This document shows, one piece after another, positions 26,144 to 33,400 of a DNA stretch of 34,006 bases. How positions within the stretch are numbered: position 1 is the first letter of the stretch; each line of letters begins with the position of its first letter. The stretch covers positions 1 through 34,006 of the forward strand of contig PMIX01000126.1 of NCBI GenBank assembly GCA_003158395.1. Reading direction: 5' to 3'. The notes beneath the pieces were generated by a model that saw only the letters and a program-made list of their open reading frames with translations, made no database searches and was not told the origin of the DNA. The translations under genes and the position numbers were made by a program. The DNA is from Myxococcales bacterium. GTDB taxonomy: Bacteria; Myxococcota_A; Polyangia; Fen-1088.

Positions 26144-26485
26144 ATGACACGAAAGCGACGCACACCATCCGACAGAGTTCCGGAAGAACTCCGCAGAGCG
26201 GGCCGATCCTTGGAGAACGAAGTCCTATCGCTCGCCCTGGAAGGGCTTGTGGCAACTCAACGCCGGCTGCGCCAACGGCGGCCCGAAGTCGCACCGGATC
26301 ACGCCGATGAGTTGGATACCCATTGCCGACACGTCATGAGGTCCTGCTTCGAGATCGTCGCCACCACTCTTGCGAAACGAGGGGACCCGCTGCAGGCGCA
26401 AGGCCTGATCCTGAAGACCTATCCGTGGATAGACACCCACAATCTCGAGGAGCTCTTGCAGGAAGGCCTCTACTACGCGAAATAG
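26144..26485 (+). CDS. Small helical hypothetical protein
   Basis: 113 aa from the ATG at 26144, chosen over the track start at 26081, which would extend into the divergent gene's upstream region. The body is helical and charged (EELRRAGRSLENEVLSLALE) and ends with LEELLQEGLYYAK. The family is not recognised. It lies head-to-head with the HEAT-like protein gene, with 74 bp between the two starts, so they probably share a divergent promoter region. Confidence 0.55.
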   Translation: MTRKRRTPSDRVPEELRRAGRSLENEVLSLALEGLVATQRRLRQRRPEVAPDHADELDTHCRHVMRSCFEIVATTLAKRGDPLQAQGLILKTYPWIDTHNLEELLQEGLYYAK

Positions 26486-26602
26486 CCACTTCGGATGGGC
26501 GTGGTAGTGGCCGGCCACTTCTGACACTCGGGGTTGGCTTCACAATCTCGTATCTGTGGGAGGCCGCTGGGAGCACCCAATGCGCTGCCCGCGCAACCTT
26601 CT

Positions 26603-26782
26603 TCAGCCCGCCATTGGCTCGTCGTCGCAGAGCCAACCCAAGTATTGGCTCTTGTCTTTCGCAATAATTGCCATCTTCTCATTGTCGGAAAGTTTGGCGA
26701 TTCGAATTGCGTGCTTTGTGTAGTTTGGGTACTCAGCTTCGCTTACCCCGGACCCATCGAGCGTGCTGCCGCACCACGGAAA
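26603..26782 (-). pseudogene. Orphan C-terminal gene end, with a possible zinc-ribbon fragment
   Basis: The 777-bp gap 26486-27262 looks low in GC and shows coding-like minus-strand frames without starts. This one ends at TGA 26603-26605 and reads convincingly as protein (EAEYPNYTKHAIRIAKLSDN followed by EKMAIIAKDKSQYLGW). Only a stop lies just upstream, so no intact gene exists. The preceding residues FPWCGSTLDGSG recall the CPWCG end of small zinc-ribbon proteins of the DUF6980 type, which is a guess. It may be a displaced immunity-like fragment. Confidence 0.45.
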
Positions 26783-26804
26783 TCAACCTAAGTCGGGGAT
26801 TGAT

Positions 26805-27083
26805 TCAGATAGAGCTCTTGGGGGATTGGAAGATTCGGGAGCCCTCCGACAGGATCTGCCCGATGCAAGAACGAAGCAGGTCGCTATAGGCATGAGCCAT
26901 CTCAATCCAATGCGATGGCGAACGACGATGCGTTCTGTTCAGACTCCTCACCCGCTCCAATGCCTTCACATCGACATCTAGCCTCAGATCGCTAATCGCG
27001 TTCTCGATATGAACACGACACAGCATCCCGTGCGCGACGTAGTAGCCATCGGGAAGGTGTCCGCTTTCGAGGCCCCTGCGCAA
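26805..27083 (-). pseudogene. 5'-truncated orphan reading frame beside the recurring 20-bp motif
   Basis: A minus-strand frame of about 92 codons ending at TGA 26805-26807 reads plausibly (DGYYVAHGMLCRVHIENAI then SDLRLDVDVKALERV). It has no ATG start and abuts the 20-bp motif at 27081-27100, after which the sequence is unrelated. That is the pattern expected when a gene has been truncated at a repeat junction. Its family is not recognised. Confidence 0.4.
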
Positions 27084-27100
27084 GACTCTGGCACTGCCCC
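27081..27100 (+). repeat. Recurring 20-bp motif, copy 1
   Basis: CAAGACTCTGGCACTGCCCC. The same or a near-identical sequence occurs at 29348-29367, 29392-29411 and, with one change, 29884-29903. It marks the 5' limit of a truncated frame here. CTGGCAC-N5-YTGC resembles the -24/-12 shape of sigma-54 promoters, with mismatches to the consensus. Confidence 0.8.
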
Positions 27101-27262
27101 TGCGGAAGTTGGGTTAGCCAATACCTACATTCACCGCTTGGCCTGTACTAATTGCCGCAGATCTGAATATGCCTCTGGCACTACCCCAGCGCACTGCCCC
27201 AGCGCCCCCAACGAGGGTCGGTGACAGTCCCAGGGCGGCAGAGCATTTCCGGCTGATCAGGG

Positions 27263-27829
27263 TCAAAACGTGAGCGTCGTGCGGTGGCCGATGCCGAGGC
27301 CGATTAGGGCTCCGATCGTCGCCGTGAAGGCGCCCAAGCCGAGTCCGTACTTGAGCGCGTATGACTTGCATTCCCCGCGCTGACTTTCGTCGCTCGAGCA
27401 TTGCATCGATTCGGCTGCTGAGCCGAGCAGTAGTCCCCCCACAAGACCGGGCAATACTCCGATCAAGGCCCCTTCGAGGGCCCCGAGACTCCGGTTCTTG
27501 TAGGTGATGGCCCGCGTACGGTCGAAGGGGATTTCCGTCAGGTTAGGGGAAGAGAGCCGGCTGTCCTCGCGAAAGATGAAGGAGCCAGCGTTTGCGCCAA
27601 GCAAGTACCCGGCGCGCGGCTCCGGGGTTGTGGCCGTGCTACCGGATGGCTGCAGAGCCACCTCCATTCGCCGATCGGATACTCCGCGCAGCACCGCTTG
27701 GGCGGCCGCAGGCGTAACCGGTCTCGTCACGGCCTTGGTGTTCGAGCACGCCATCGCTGGCAGCAAGGTCACTGCCACCGCCACAAACGTCGGTCTGCGA
27801 TACCTCATGAGTGGCACAGCGCGAACCAT
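27263..27829 (-). CDS. Small lipoprotein with glycine-zipper membrane segment
   Basis: 188 aa from an ATG at 27829. An ATG at 27808 is an alternative, and the longer track start at 28150 would add an unlikely N-terminus. The N-terminus is MVRAVPLMRYRRPTFVAVAV then TLLPAMAC, a plausible lipobox. Residues 25-120 form a beta-like region (RAGYLLGANAGSFIFREDSR). The C-terminus has two glycine-rich hydrophobic stretches (LEGALIGVLPGLVGGLLLG and GLGAFTATIGALIGLGIG) with a two-Cys loop between them, typical of glycine-zipper envelope proteins. Role unknown. It is divergent from the transposase gene. Confidence 0.65.
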   Translation of the reverse strand: MVRAVPLMRYRRPTFVAVAVTLLPAMACSNTKAVTRPVTPAAAQAVLRGVSDRRMEVALQPSGSTATTPEPRAGYLLGANAGSFIFREDSRLSSPNLTEIPFDRTRAITYKNRSLGALEGALIGVLPGLVGGLLLGSAAESMQCSSDESQRGECKSYALKYGLGLGAFTATIGALIGLGIGHRTTLTF

Positions 27830-28048
27830 CTTAACACCGCACGTCCCCATACAGAATGCGGTTCTGAGCCGCGAACCGTCGCTCATCGCTGGCCCACCGT
27901 GAGCATAGGGCGGACAAGCCCACTCTTCGCCGAACATCGTCGCGTGCCAAGGTGGCCGACAGCCATATCGCCTCTTCGCGATTGAGGTTGCAGAGGCCGA
28001 AGAGGAAACCCGAAAGCAACGCCCACGGCGAGCGGCTGGAAGGTGGCT

Positions 28049-28064
28049 CTCTGCGCGCGCAGAG
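28049..28064. repeat. 16-bp perfect palindrome upstream of the transposase
   Basis: CTCTGCGCGCGCAGAG reads identically on both strands. It lies about 120 bp upstream of the transposase start in the 354-bp region between two divergent genes, which otherwise shows no gene. It could be an operator or a hairpin end of the mobile element, and no partner copy was found within the window. Confidence 0.55.
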
Positions 28065-28183
28065 CCAGCCCAATCGTCGCAACAAGGCAGAGATTCGTCA
28101 GGGCGAGGGGGGTGGGGGAAGCTGGGCAGCGCCCGCGTTCTGACCCTCACGCAACCATTTCCCGCCCCCGCCGAAAATCACGT

Positions 28184-29110
28184 ATGCCGCGATCACTGCG
28201 CTTCGTACCTGAGAATGCCCTCGTTGAGGTCACCACCCGTACCTTGCAAGGCAGGCTGCTGCTCAGACCGTCGCCAGAACTGAACGACCTGGTTCTTGGT
28301 GTCATCGGCAAGGCCCAAGATCGCTACAGAATGGTCATTCACGCCTTTGTTGTGACCTCGACACACGCACACTACATTCTGTCCCCCACCAGCGCCGAGC
28401 AGCTTGCCCGGTTCATGCAGTTCGTGGACGCCAATATCGCCAAGGAAGCCGGACGCTTGCACCTGTGGCCGGAACGGTTGTGGTCGAGACGGTACCGGTC
28501 AATTGTCATCGCCGACGATAATGCCGCCCTGGCACGCCTTCGCTATGTCCTGGCCCACGGGGCGAAGGAAGGCCTGGTTGGGGGCGGCCCAGGGTCTTGG
28601 CCAGGCCCCCACTGCATCGCGGCTCTCTCCAGTGGCCAGTTGCTGCGCGGAACATGGTTCGACCGCGGCGCCGAGTACAAGGCCAGGCAACGTGGCGAGT
28701 CCGTCCTCGCCATGCAGTTCGCCACCACCTTCGACGTCAACCTGACCCCGCTCCCATGCTTGCGCCACCTGACTCAATCCCAGCGTCAGGCGGAGATTCG
28801 GCACATGGTGAGGGAAATCGAAGCCCAGGCCGAGGCGGAGAATCTGGCCAAGGGACGCACGCCTATGGGAGTGGCCGCCATCCTTGCGCAGGATCCACAT
28901 TCGCGGCCGGCCTCCACGGACCGCAGCCCGGCACCCTTTGTCCATGCGTCGGACAAACAGACGGCACTCGAGTTCCGCGCCAAGTACCGTGTCTACGTTG
29001 ATGCGTTTCGCTCAGGCGCTTGGCGGCTGAAGGCGCGGGCTGCCGATTTCGCGGAAATGTTCCCTTTGTGGTCGTTCCCGCCCGCCTTGCCATTCAACGC
29101 CCCGGCCTGA
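28184..29110 (+). CDS. REP-associated Y1 transposase (RAYT-like)
   Basis: The track ORF starts at 28043, but the ATG at 28184 begins the family's N-terminus (MPRSLRFVPENALVEVTTRT), giving 308 aa. The Y1 Tnp domain is recognisable by the HUH pair in VIHAFVVTSTHAHYILSP, by GRLHLWPERLWSRRYRSIVI, and by RYVLAHGAKEGLV, which corresponds to the YI-x-NP-x-x-AGLV block of IS200-like and REP-associated transposases. The C-terminus continues with SPLPC-like and AILAQDPH blocks and ends SFPPALPF. Family members move or shape short palindromic repeats in the host genome. It has no obvious ribosome site and no IS-type terminal repeats. Repeats of this accessory region lie directly downstream. Confidence 0.85.
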   Translation: MPRSLRFVPENALVEVTTRTLQGRLLLRPSPELNDLVLGVIGKAQDRYRMVIHAFVVTSTHAHYILSPTSAEQLARFMQFVDANIAKEAGRLHLWPERLWSRRYRSIVIADDNAALARLRYVLAHGAKEGLVGGGPGSWPGPHCIAALSSGQLLRGTWFDRGAEYKARQRGESVLAMQFATTFDVNLTPLPCLRHLTQSQRQAEIRHMVREIEAQAEAENLAKGRTPMGVAAILAQDPHSRPASTDRSPAPFVHASDKQTALEFRAKYRVYVDAFRSGAWRLKARAADFAEMFPLWSFPPALPFNAPA

Positions 29111-29347
29111 CCGACGACAGCGTCCTACGCGTCCACGCCTCCACGCCACGGAAGCTGCAGACCCAGCGACGGGTGGAGTCTCTCCAGACCCCACGAGCGC
29201 ATCGAACTGCAGCGGCCTTGCCCGTGTTTGCCTGCCCTCGCGAGGACCTCGGGCCTTCCAGTAGGCGTCCTGTCCGGCATCTCCACTGCCCATGGGCTCC
29301 TTCGCAGCTTTCCTGCCCGCCGGCCGGTCGAGGATCCGAGGATCCTG

Positions 29348-29367
29348 CAAGACTCTGGCACTGCCCC
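29348..29367 (+). repeat. Recurring 20-bp motif, copy 2
   Basis: CAAGACTCTGGCACTGCCCC, preceded by GGTCGAGGATC. Identical to copies 1 and 3. Confidence 0.8.
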
Positions 29368-29391
29368 TACGCCGGCCGGTCGAGGATCCCG

Positions 29392-29411
29392 CAAGACTCT
29401 GGCACTGCCCC
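29392..29411 (+). repeat. Recurring 20-bp motif, copy 3
   Basis: Identical to copy 2 and 44 bp from it, again preceded by GGCCGGTCGAGGATC. The 44-bp spacing shows the whole block has been tandemly duplicated. Confidence 0.8.
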
Positions 29412-29824
29412 TGCGCGCCGCTGGATCCCGTACCTGCACGCGGCGGCCGAGCCCGTCGTATTCCCACCCCGTCTCCGCCCCGTCCGGCGTGCGCAGCAGC
29501 ACCAGGTTGCCCGCCCCGTCGTAGCCCAGCATGGTCGAGTGCCCAGACGGATCGCTCACTGCCGAACCAAGACCGGCCAGCGAGGAGAGCAGCAAGGCTG
29601 CGGCGCGTAGCACGAGGACATCCTACTTCAACTTGACCATGCCGGGACAGATGCGGCAGCCTGACCGGCGATAGCGTCCACTCCCTCCGCGGCGCGGAAA
29701 TCCCAGGCCCAGCGGTGGGAGTCTGTCCGGGCGTCGTGAACGCACTGAAACTTCGGCACCCTCCCCATCCCCGTCGGCCCTGCCGAGATGCTCTCGCCTT
29801 CCAACAGGCGCCGGGGCCGGCGCT

Positions 29825-29965
29825 TCACCTGCTCCTCGCCTCCCTTGCCAGCCCTTCACAGCGCCTGTCGGTCGAGGATCCTGCAAAACTCTGGCACTGC
29901 CCCAGCGTGCTGGCCGGCGACATGCTGGCCAGCACGGAGATGAGCAGGGCTGCCGAGTGAAGCAC
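29825..29965 (-). pseudogene. Short signal-like frame in segment B
   Basis: A GTG-started minus-strand frame of 46 codons begins VLHSAALLISVLASMSPAS, parallel to the signal-like start of the chimeric frame in segment A, and then runs into the repeat-encoded tail (LGQCQSFAGSSTDR). Because both segments start the same way, this may be the original first exon-like part of the repeated element. A functional product is unlikely. Confidence 0.35.
29884..29903 (+). repeat. Recurring 20-bp motif, copy 4 (variant)
   Basis: CAAAACTCTGGCACTGCCCC, one base different from the other three copies and again preceded by GGTCGAGGATCCTG. Confidence 0.75.
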
Positions 29966-30104
29966 GCAGGACATCCCACTTCAGCTCGACCGTGCAGGGG
30001 CACCCAGGTGCACATTGACATCACTCGGCTCCGTTGAGCTTGACGAGGGTCCCTGATCCACAGGCACGGATTCCTCAGTGATCATCTCGGGCAAGATCGG
30101 GCCG

Positions 30105-30464
30105 TCAGTAAAGTTGTTCGAAATCCCGAACAACACTCAGGCCATCAGCCGGAATCTCACGAGGCCGCTCGTAGGCCAGCACCACACCATTGCTGTCCCG
30201 AAAAGTTTCGGGGTATTGCTTTCCGCTCCGGCATAGCATCTCACCGCACTGCGAACAGCTAAGCGTCTTTAGCTTTTCGTTGAGTGGAGGTCCTACGTAG
30301 ACCATTTTGGTAATGTTGACTGCATAGAGATGTCCACAGCCTATGCACACAATGAGGTCATGTCCCTGGTTCTCCTCGGGAAACGTTATCCAGTGGCCGT
30401 CCTCCAACTGCCCCGCACTATTGGCAAGCGAAATCGGCCAACATCGCACCGGTTCGCTCTTCAC
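30105..30464 (-). CDS. Candidate immunity protein with two CxxC zinc-ribbon motifs
   Basis: 119 aa, GTG start that overlaps the Rhs stop (GTGA), so it is translationally coupled to the Rhs gene. Two CxxC pairs (CIGCGHLYAVN and CSQCGEMLC) would hold one zinc. The remainder reads as a compact beta-rich fold (HWITFPEENQGHDLIV) with an acidic C-terminus (DGLSVVRDFEQLY). It has no signal peptide, so it is cytoplasmic. Position and size match the cognate immunity protein of a polymorphic Rhs toxin. I do not recognise a named immunity family. Below its stop, 30025-30104 shows nothing. Confidence 0.6.
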   Translation of the reverse strand: MKSEPVRCWPISLANSAGQLEDGHWITFPEENQGHDLIVCIGCGHLYAVNITKMVYVGPPLNEKLKTLSCSQCGEMLCRSGKQYPETFRDSNGVVLAYERPREIPADGLSVVRDFEQLY

Positions 30465-33400
30465 TTGACAACCTCCACACTTCCATTGAGTACGTTTGTG
30501 TTCAGCGTTCCTGGGGCACGAACCGAAGGAGCCGTGATACTGTCCGCATTGATAGGATGTTCCACAACGTAATTGCGCGGGACGACATCGCTCACCGCTT
30601 CAGCGCCAGGTCTGTATTGGACTGTCAACACCTCGGGCGTAACACCTGGATTATGGTGAGTGAACTCCGCGATGGCTCCTTCGGGCGTGTTACTGAGGTA
30701 CGTTCCATGGCTACCAAGCCGCCCTGGCTTTGTGCCTGGACGAAAGCCACTCTTGCGAATTGCGGCTGCCGCTTCGGGTGACGTCGCATGGTAGCCGATC
30801 CTGGTTTTCGCAGCCTTCGTTGTTCCACACAACTCGTTCAGTCCAAACGGATCCCTCCATGCCAACGAATCGGCAACATAGGCGTAGGGCGCCAGCCCAC
30901 CTCTGAGCCCGATCGGATCCTGGCTGACGTACTCGCCCGCCTCAGGGTCGTAGTACCGGAACCTGTTGTAGTAGAGCCCCGTTTCCGCGTCCTCGTACTG
31001 GCCGGGCCAGCGGAAGGGACACGCTTGCCGGTCGCCGACGATGTTGCGTAGCTCGCCATAGATGCTGACGTCGGCGGACCACAGGGTCTTGCCAGCGGCA
31101 TCCAGCATCGCGGTGGGGGTGCCGAGGTGGTCGGTGATGATGCTGTGCTGTTCGTTGCCGCCAAGCTTCGCGATGGGAGTGAAGGTTTCGGGTTCGAAGA
31201 TCCAGGTGGTGAAGGGAGCGTCGCCCCTCTCCCCAACCCTCTCCCCGCTGCGCGGGGCGAGGGGGCCGGAGGTGGTGAAAGGAGCGTCGCCCCTCTCCCC
31301 GCTGCGCGGGGCGAGGGAGCCGGAGCTTGCTTCGTTCCCGCTCTCCCCGCTGCGCGGGGTGAGGGGGGCGGAGGGCGGCGGGCCTTGGGCGGGCTGCTCG
31401 GAGAGCACGGCCTGGCGCTGGCGGATTGCGGCCTCGGTGGCGGCGGCCTGGCCCTCGGGCGCGGGGGCGACGTCGGCGGGCAAAGCCGCGGGATCCACTT
31501 CCACCCACTCGTGCACGGGCACGTTGCCGTCCCAGACCCACTTCGTGGTCTTGCCCTGGTACTTCTTCCACACCCGCCTTCCCAGGGCGTCGTAGCCGAA
31601 TTCTACTTCCTTGCCGTCGGGGCGCACCACCTTGGCCAGCATCCCGGCGGCGTTCCACTCGTATTTCCAACACCGGCCGTCGGGCAGCAGTTTCTGCGCC
31701 AGGTTGCCTTCGGGATCGTACGAGTATCTCGTCACACCCTCGGGGGCGTAGCTCTCGAGCAGCTGACCGGCTAAGCCGTACTTGCGGTCGCGCCGCTCAT
31801 TCGTCCTGAACAGATTCCCGACCGCATCGGGCATGCGCAGGTCCACCTTGCCGTCTTGGTAGGCCGCCGACACCAGGTTGCCCAGCCCATCGTGGCTGAA
31901 CTGCACCGGGCCGCGCAGAGCATCCACGATCATCTTCAGTCGGTCGTTGGGCTCCCAGACGTACGACTTGGCTCCCACCAGCTTGCGACCGGACCAGATC
32001 TCGTGCTTGACCGGCCGGCCTAGTTTGTCGCGCTCCCAGCGGCTGCGCACACCGCCGGGCAGATGGCGCTCCAGCTCTAGGCCGAGCTGGTCGCGCGTGA
32101 ATCGCGCTTCCCAGGGGGAGGATCCAGCGTCCTTCTTCGGTTCGCTACCGGAGGACACCACCGGTCCGCCCCCAGCCCGCATCGCGATCACGTCCCCCAC
32201 AACATTGCGCTCGATCTCCAGCGCGTGGCCGCGGCTGGTCTTCATCCGCAGACGCAAGCCCAGGGGGCCGTACTCGCTTGCGACGGTGTCTACCCCTTGT
32301 TTCTCTTTCACCACCCGGCCCAGGATGTCGCGCTCCAACTTCACCACCGCGGTTCCGTTGTCTGCCGCAACCAATTCGCCGTCGGGGCGGTAGGTGTACT
32401 TCTCCTCGCCCACCGGAGCGCCCGCCGGGTCCAGGTGTTTTACGCCCACCACGCGGCCGGCCTTGTCGTACTTGTACTCGCTGGCCAGACCCGCGGGCCG
32501 CAGTACCCTGTGCACCCGGCCGGCCTTGTCGCGCTGGTATTTCCGGCACAGGCCGTCGAAGCCGTACTCTTCGCTCACCTCGCCGGTCGGCCCCAGCACG
32601 AACCGGTAAACGGCCCCTGCCTCGTTGTGGATGGCCACAAGCTGCTCCTCGGTGTCATAGCTGAAGTGCACCGTGGTTCCGGCCTGAGCACGCTTCACCA
32701 GCCGTCCCATCCCACCGTACGCGAACTGCACGTCGTACTGCTGGTCCTTGACTGCCACCACATTGTCTTCCCCGTCGTAGCGCAGCTCGCGCACGTTGCC
32801 GTCGGGCTCATATACCCGCGCGATCCGGCCCAGCGCATCTACTTGCCGCCGCTCGATGTTGCCCGCTGGATCCCGTACCTGCACGCAGCGGCCGAACCCG
32901 TCGTATTCCCACCCGGTCTCCGCCCCGTCCGGCGTGCGCAGCAGCACCAGGTTGCCCGCGCGGTCGTAGCCCAGGACAGTCGAGTGCCCAGACGGATCAG
33001 CGACTGCCTCCAGCCGCGGCCCGGCCCACACAAACCGCGTGCGCTGACCGAGCGCGTCCTCGCGTTCTATCAGTCGTCCCTGCTCGTCGTAGCGCCACTT
33101 CCACTCGCCGCCTGCCGGTCCCTGCAGCGCCACCGGCCGATCCTGTGCGTCGTACGCAATCTTGACCACGCTGCCGTCGGGCGACTTCTCCTCGACTAGA
33201 TTGCCCCGCTGGTCGCGCACCGATTCAGTCACCTGGCCAAGGGCATCCGTCTCGGCCACCACCTCGTTGAACTTGTTGCGCTCGCTCAGGGTCACGTTGC
33301 CCAGGGCATCCACCGTCTTCCACACCAGACCGTCGCGGTGGTGGTACACGGTCTTCTGCCCAAGCGAATTCTCAACCTCCGTCACCCCGGGCTGGTAGCG

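Larger units (their letters stand above)
29125..29613 (-). pseudogene. Chimeric frame: signal-like start fused to an Rhs core fragment
   Basis: A GTG-started minus-strand frame begins MLRAAALLLSSLAGLGSAVS, which looks like a signal peptide, and runs directly into Rhs sequence (HSTMLGYDGAGNLVLLRTPD, GWEYDGLGRRVQVRDPA). That Rhs piece matches residues of the intact Rhs gene almost exactly (29419-29563 corresponds to 32864-33008). It then continues into the repeat element and ends without a domain. I treat it as a recombinational relic and not a working gene. Confidence 0.55.
29103..29640. repeat. Degenerate segment A, with an Rhs core fragment inside
   Basis: This and segment B (29655-29999) share order and diverged sequence: CCTGACCG-rich start, GGAA...CCCAGCGA/GGTGGAGTCT, the 20-bp motif preceded by a GGTCGAGGATC block, and a closing block (AGCAC, GAGGACATCC...CTTGACC). 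Segment A also holds 145 bp of Rhs core DNA (29419-29563), absent from B. Together they look like two tandem copies of one element. Confidence 0.6.
29655..29999. repeat. Degenerate segment B, without the Rhs insert
   Basis: Diverged copy of segment A with the same block order. It begins near CCTGACCGGCGATAGCG, contains the GGTCGAGGATC block and motif copy 4, and closes with CACGCAGGACATCCC. The shared order over about 300 bp argues for one ancestral element. Confidence 0.6.

Noticed and set aside
27081-27100. Calling the 20-bp motif a sigma-54 promoter
   Set aside because: The match to TGGCACG-N4-TTGCW is partial, and no downstream gene or upstream activator site supports it. It was kept as a repeat and its resemblance only noted.
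29012-29467. Minus-strand ORFs in the 29.0-30.0 kb stretch taken as intact genes
   Set aside because: They have repeat-encoded tails and no domains, and are better described as relics.
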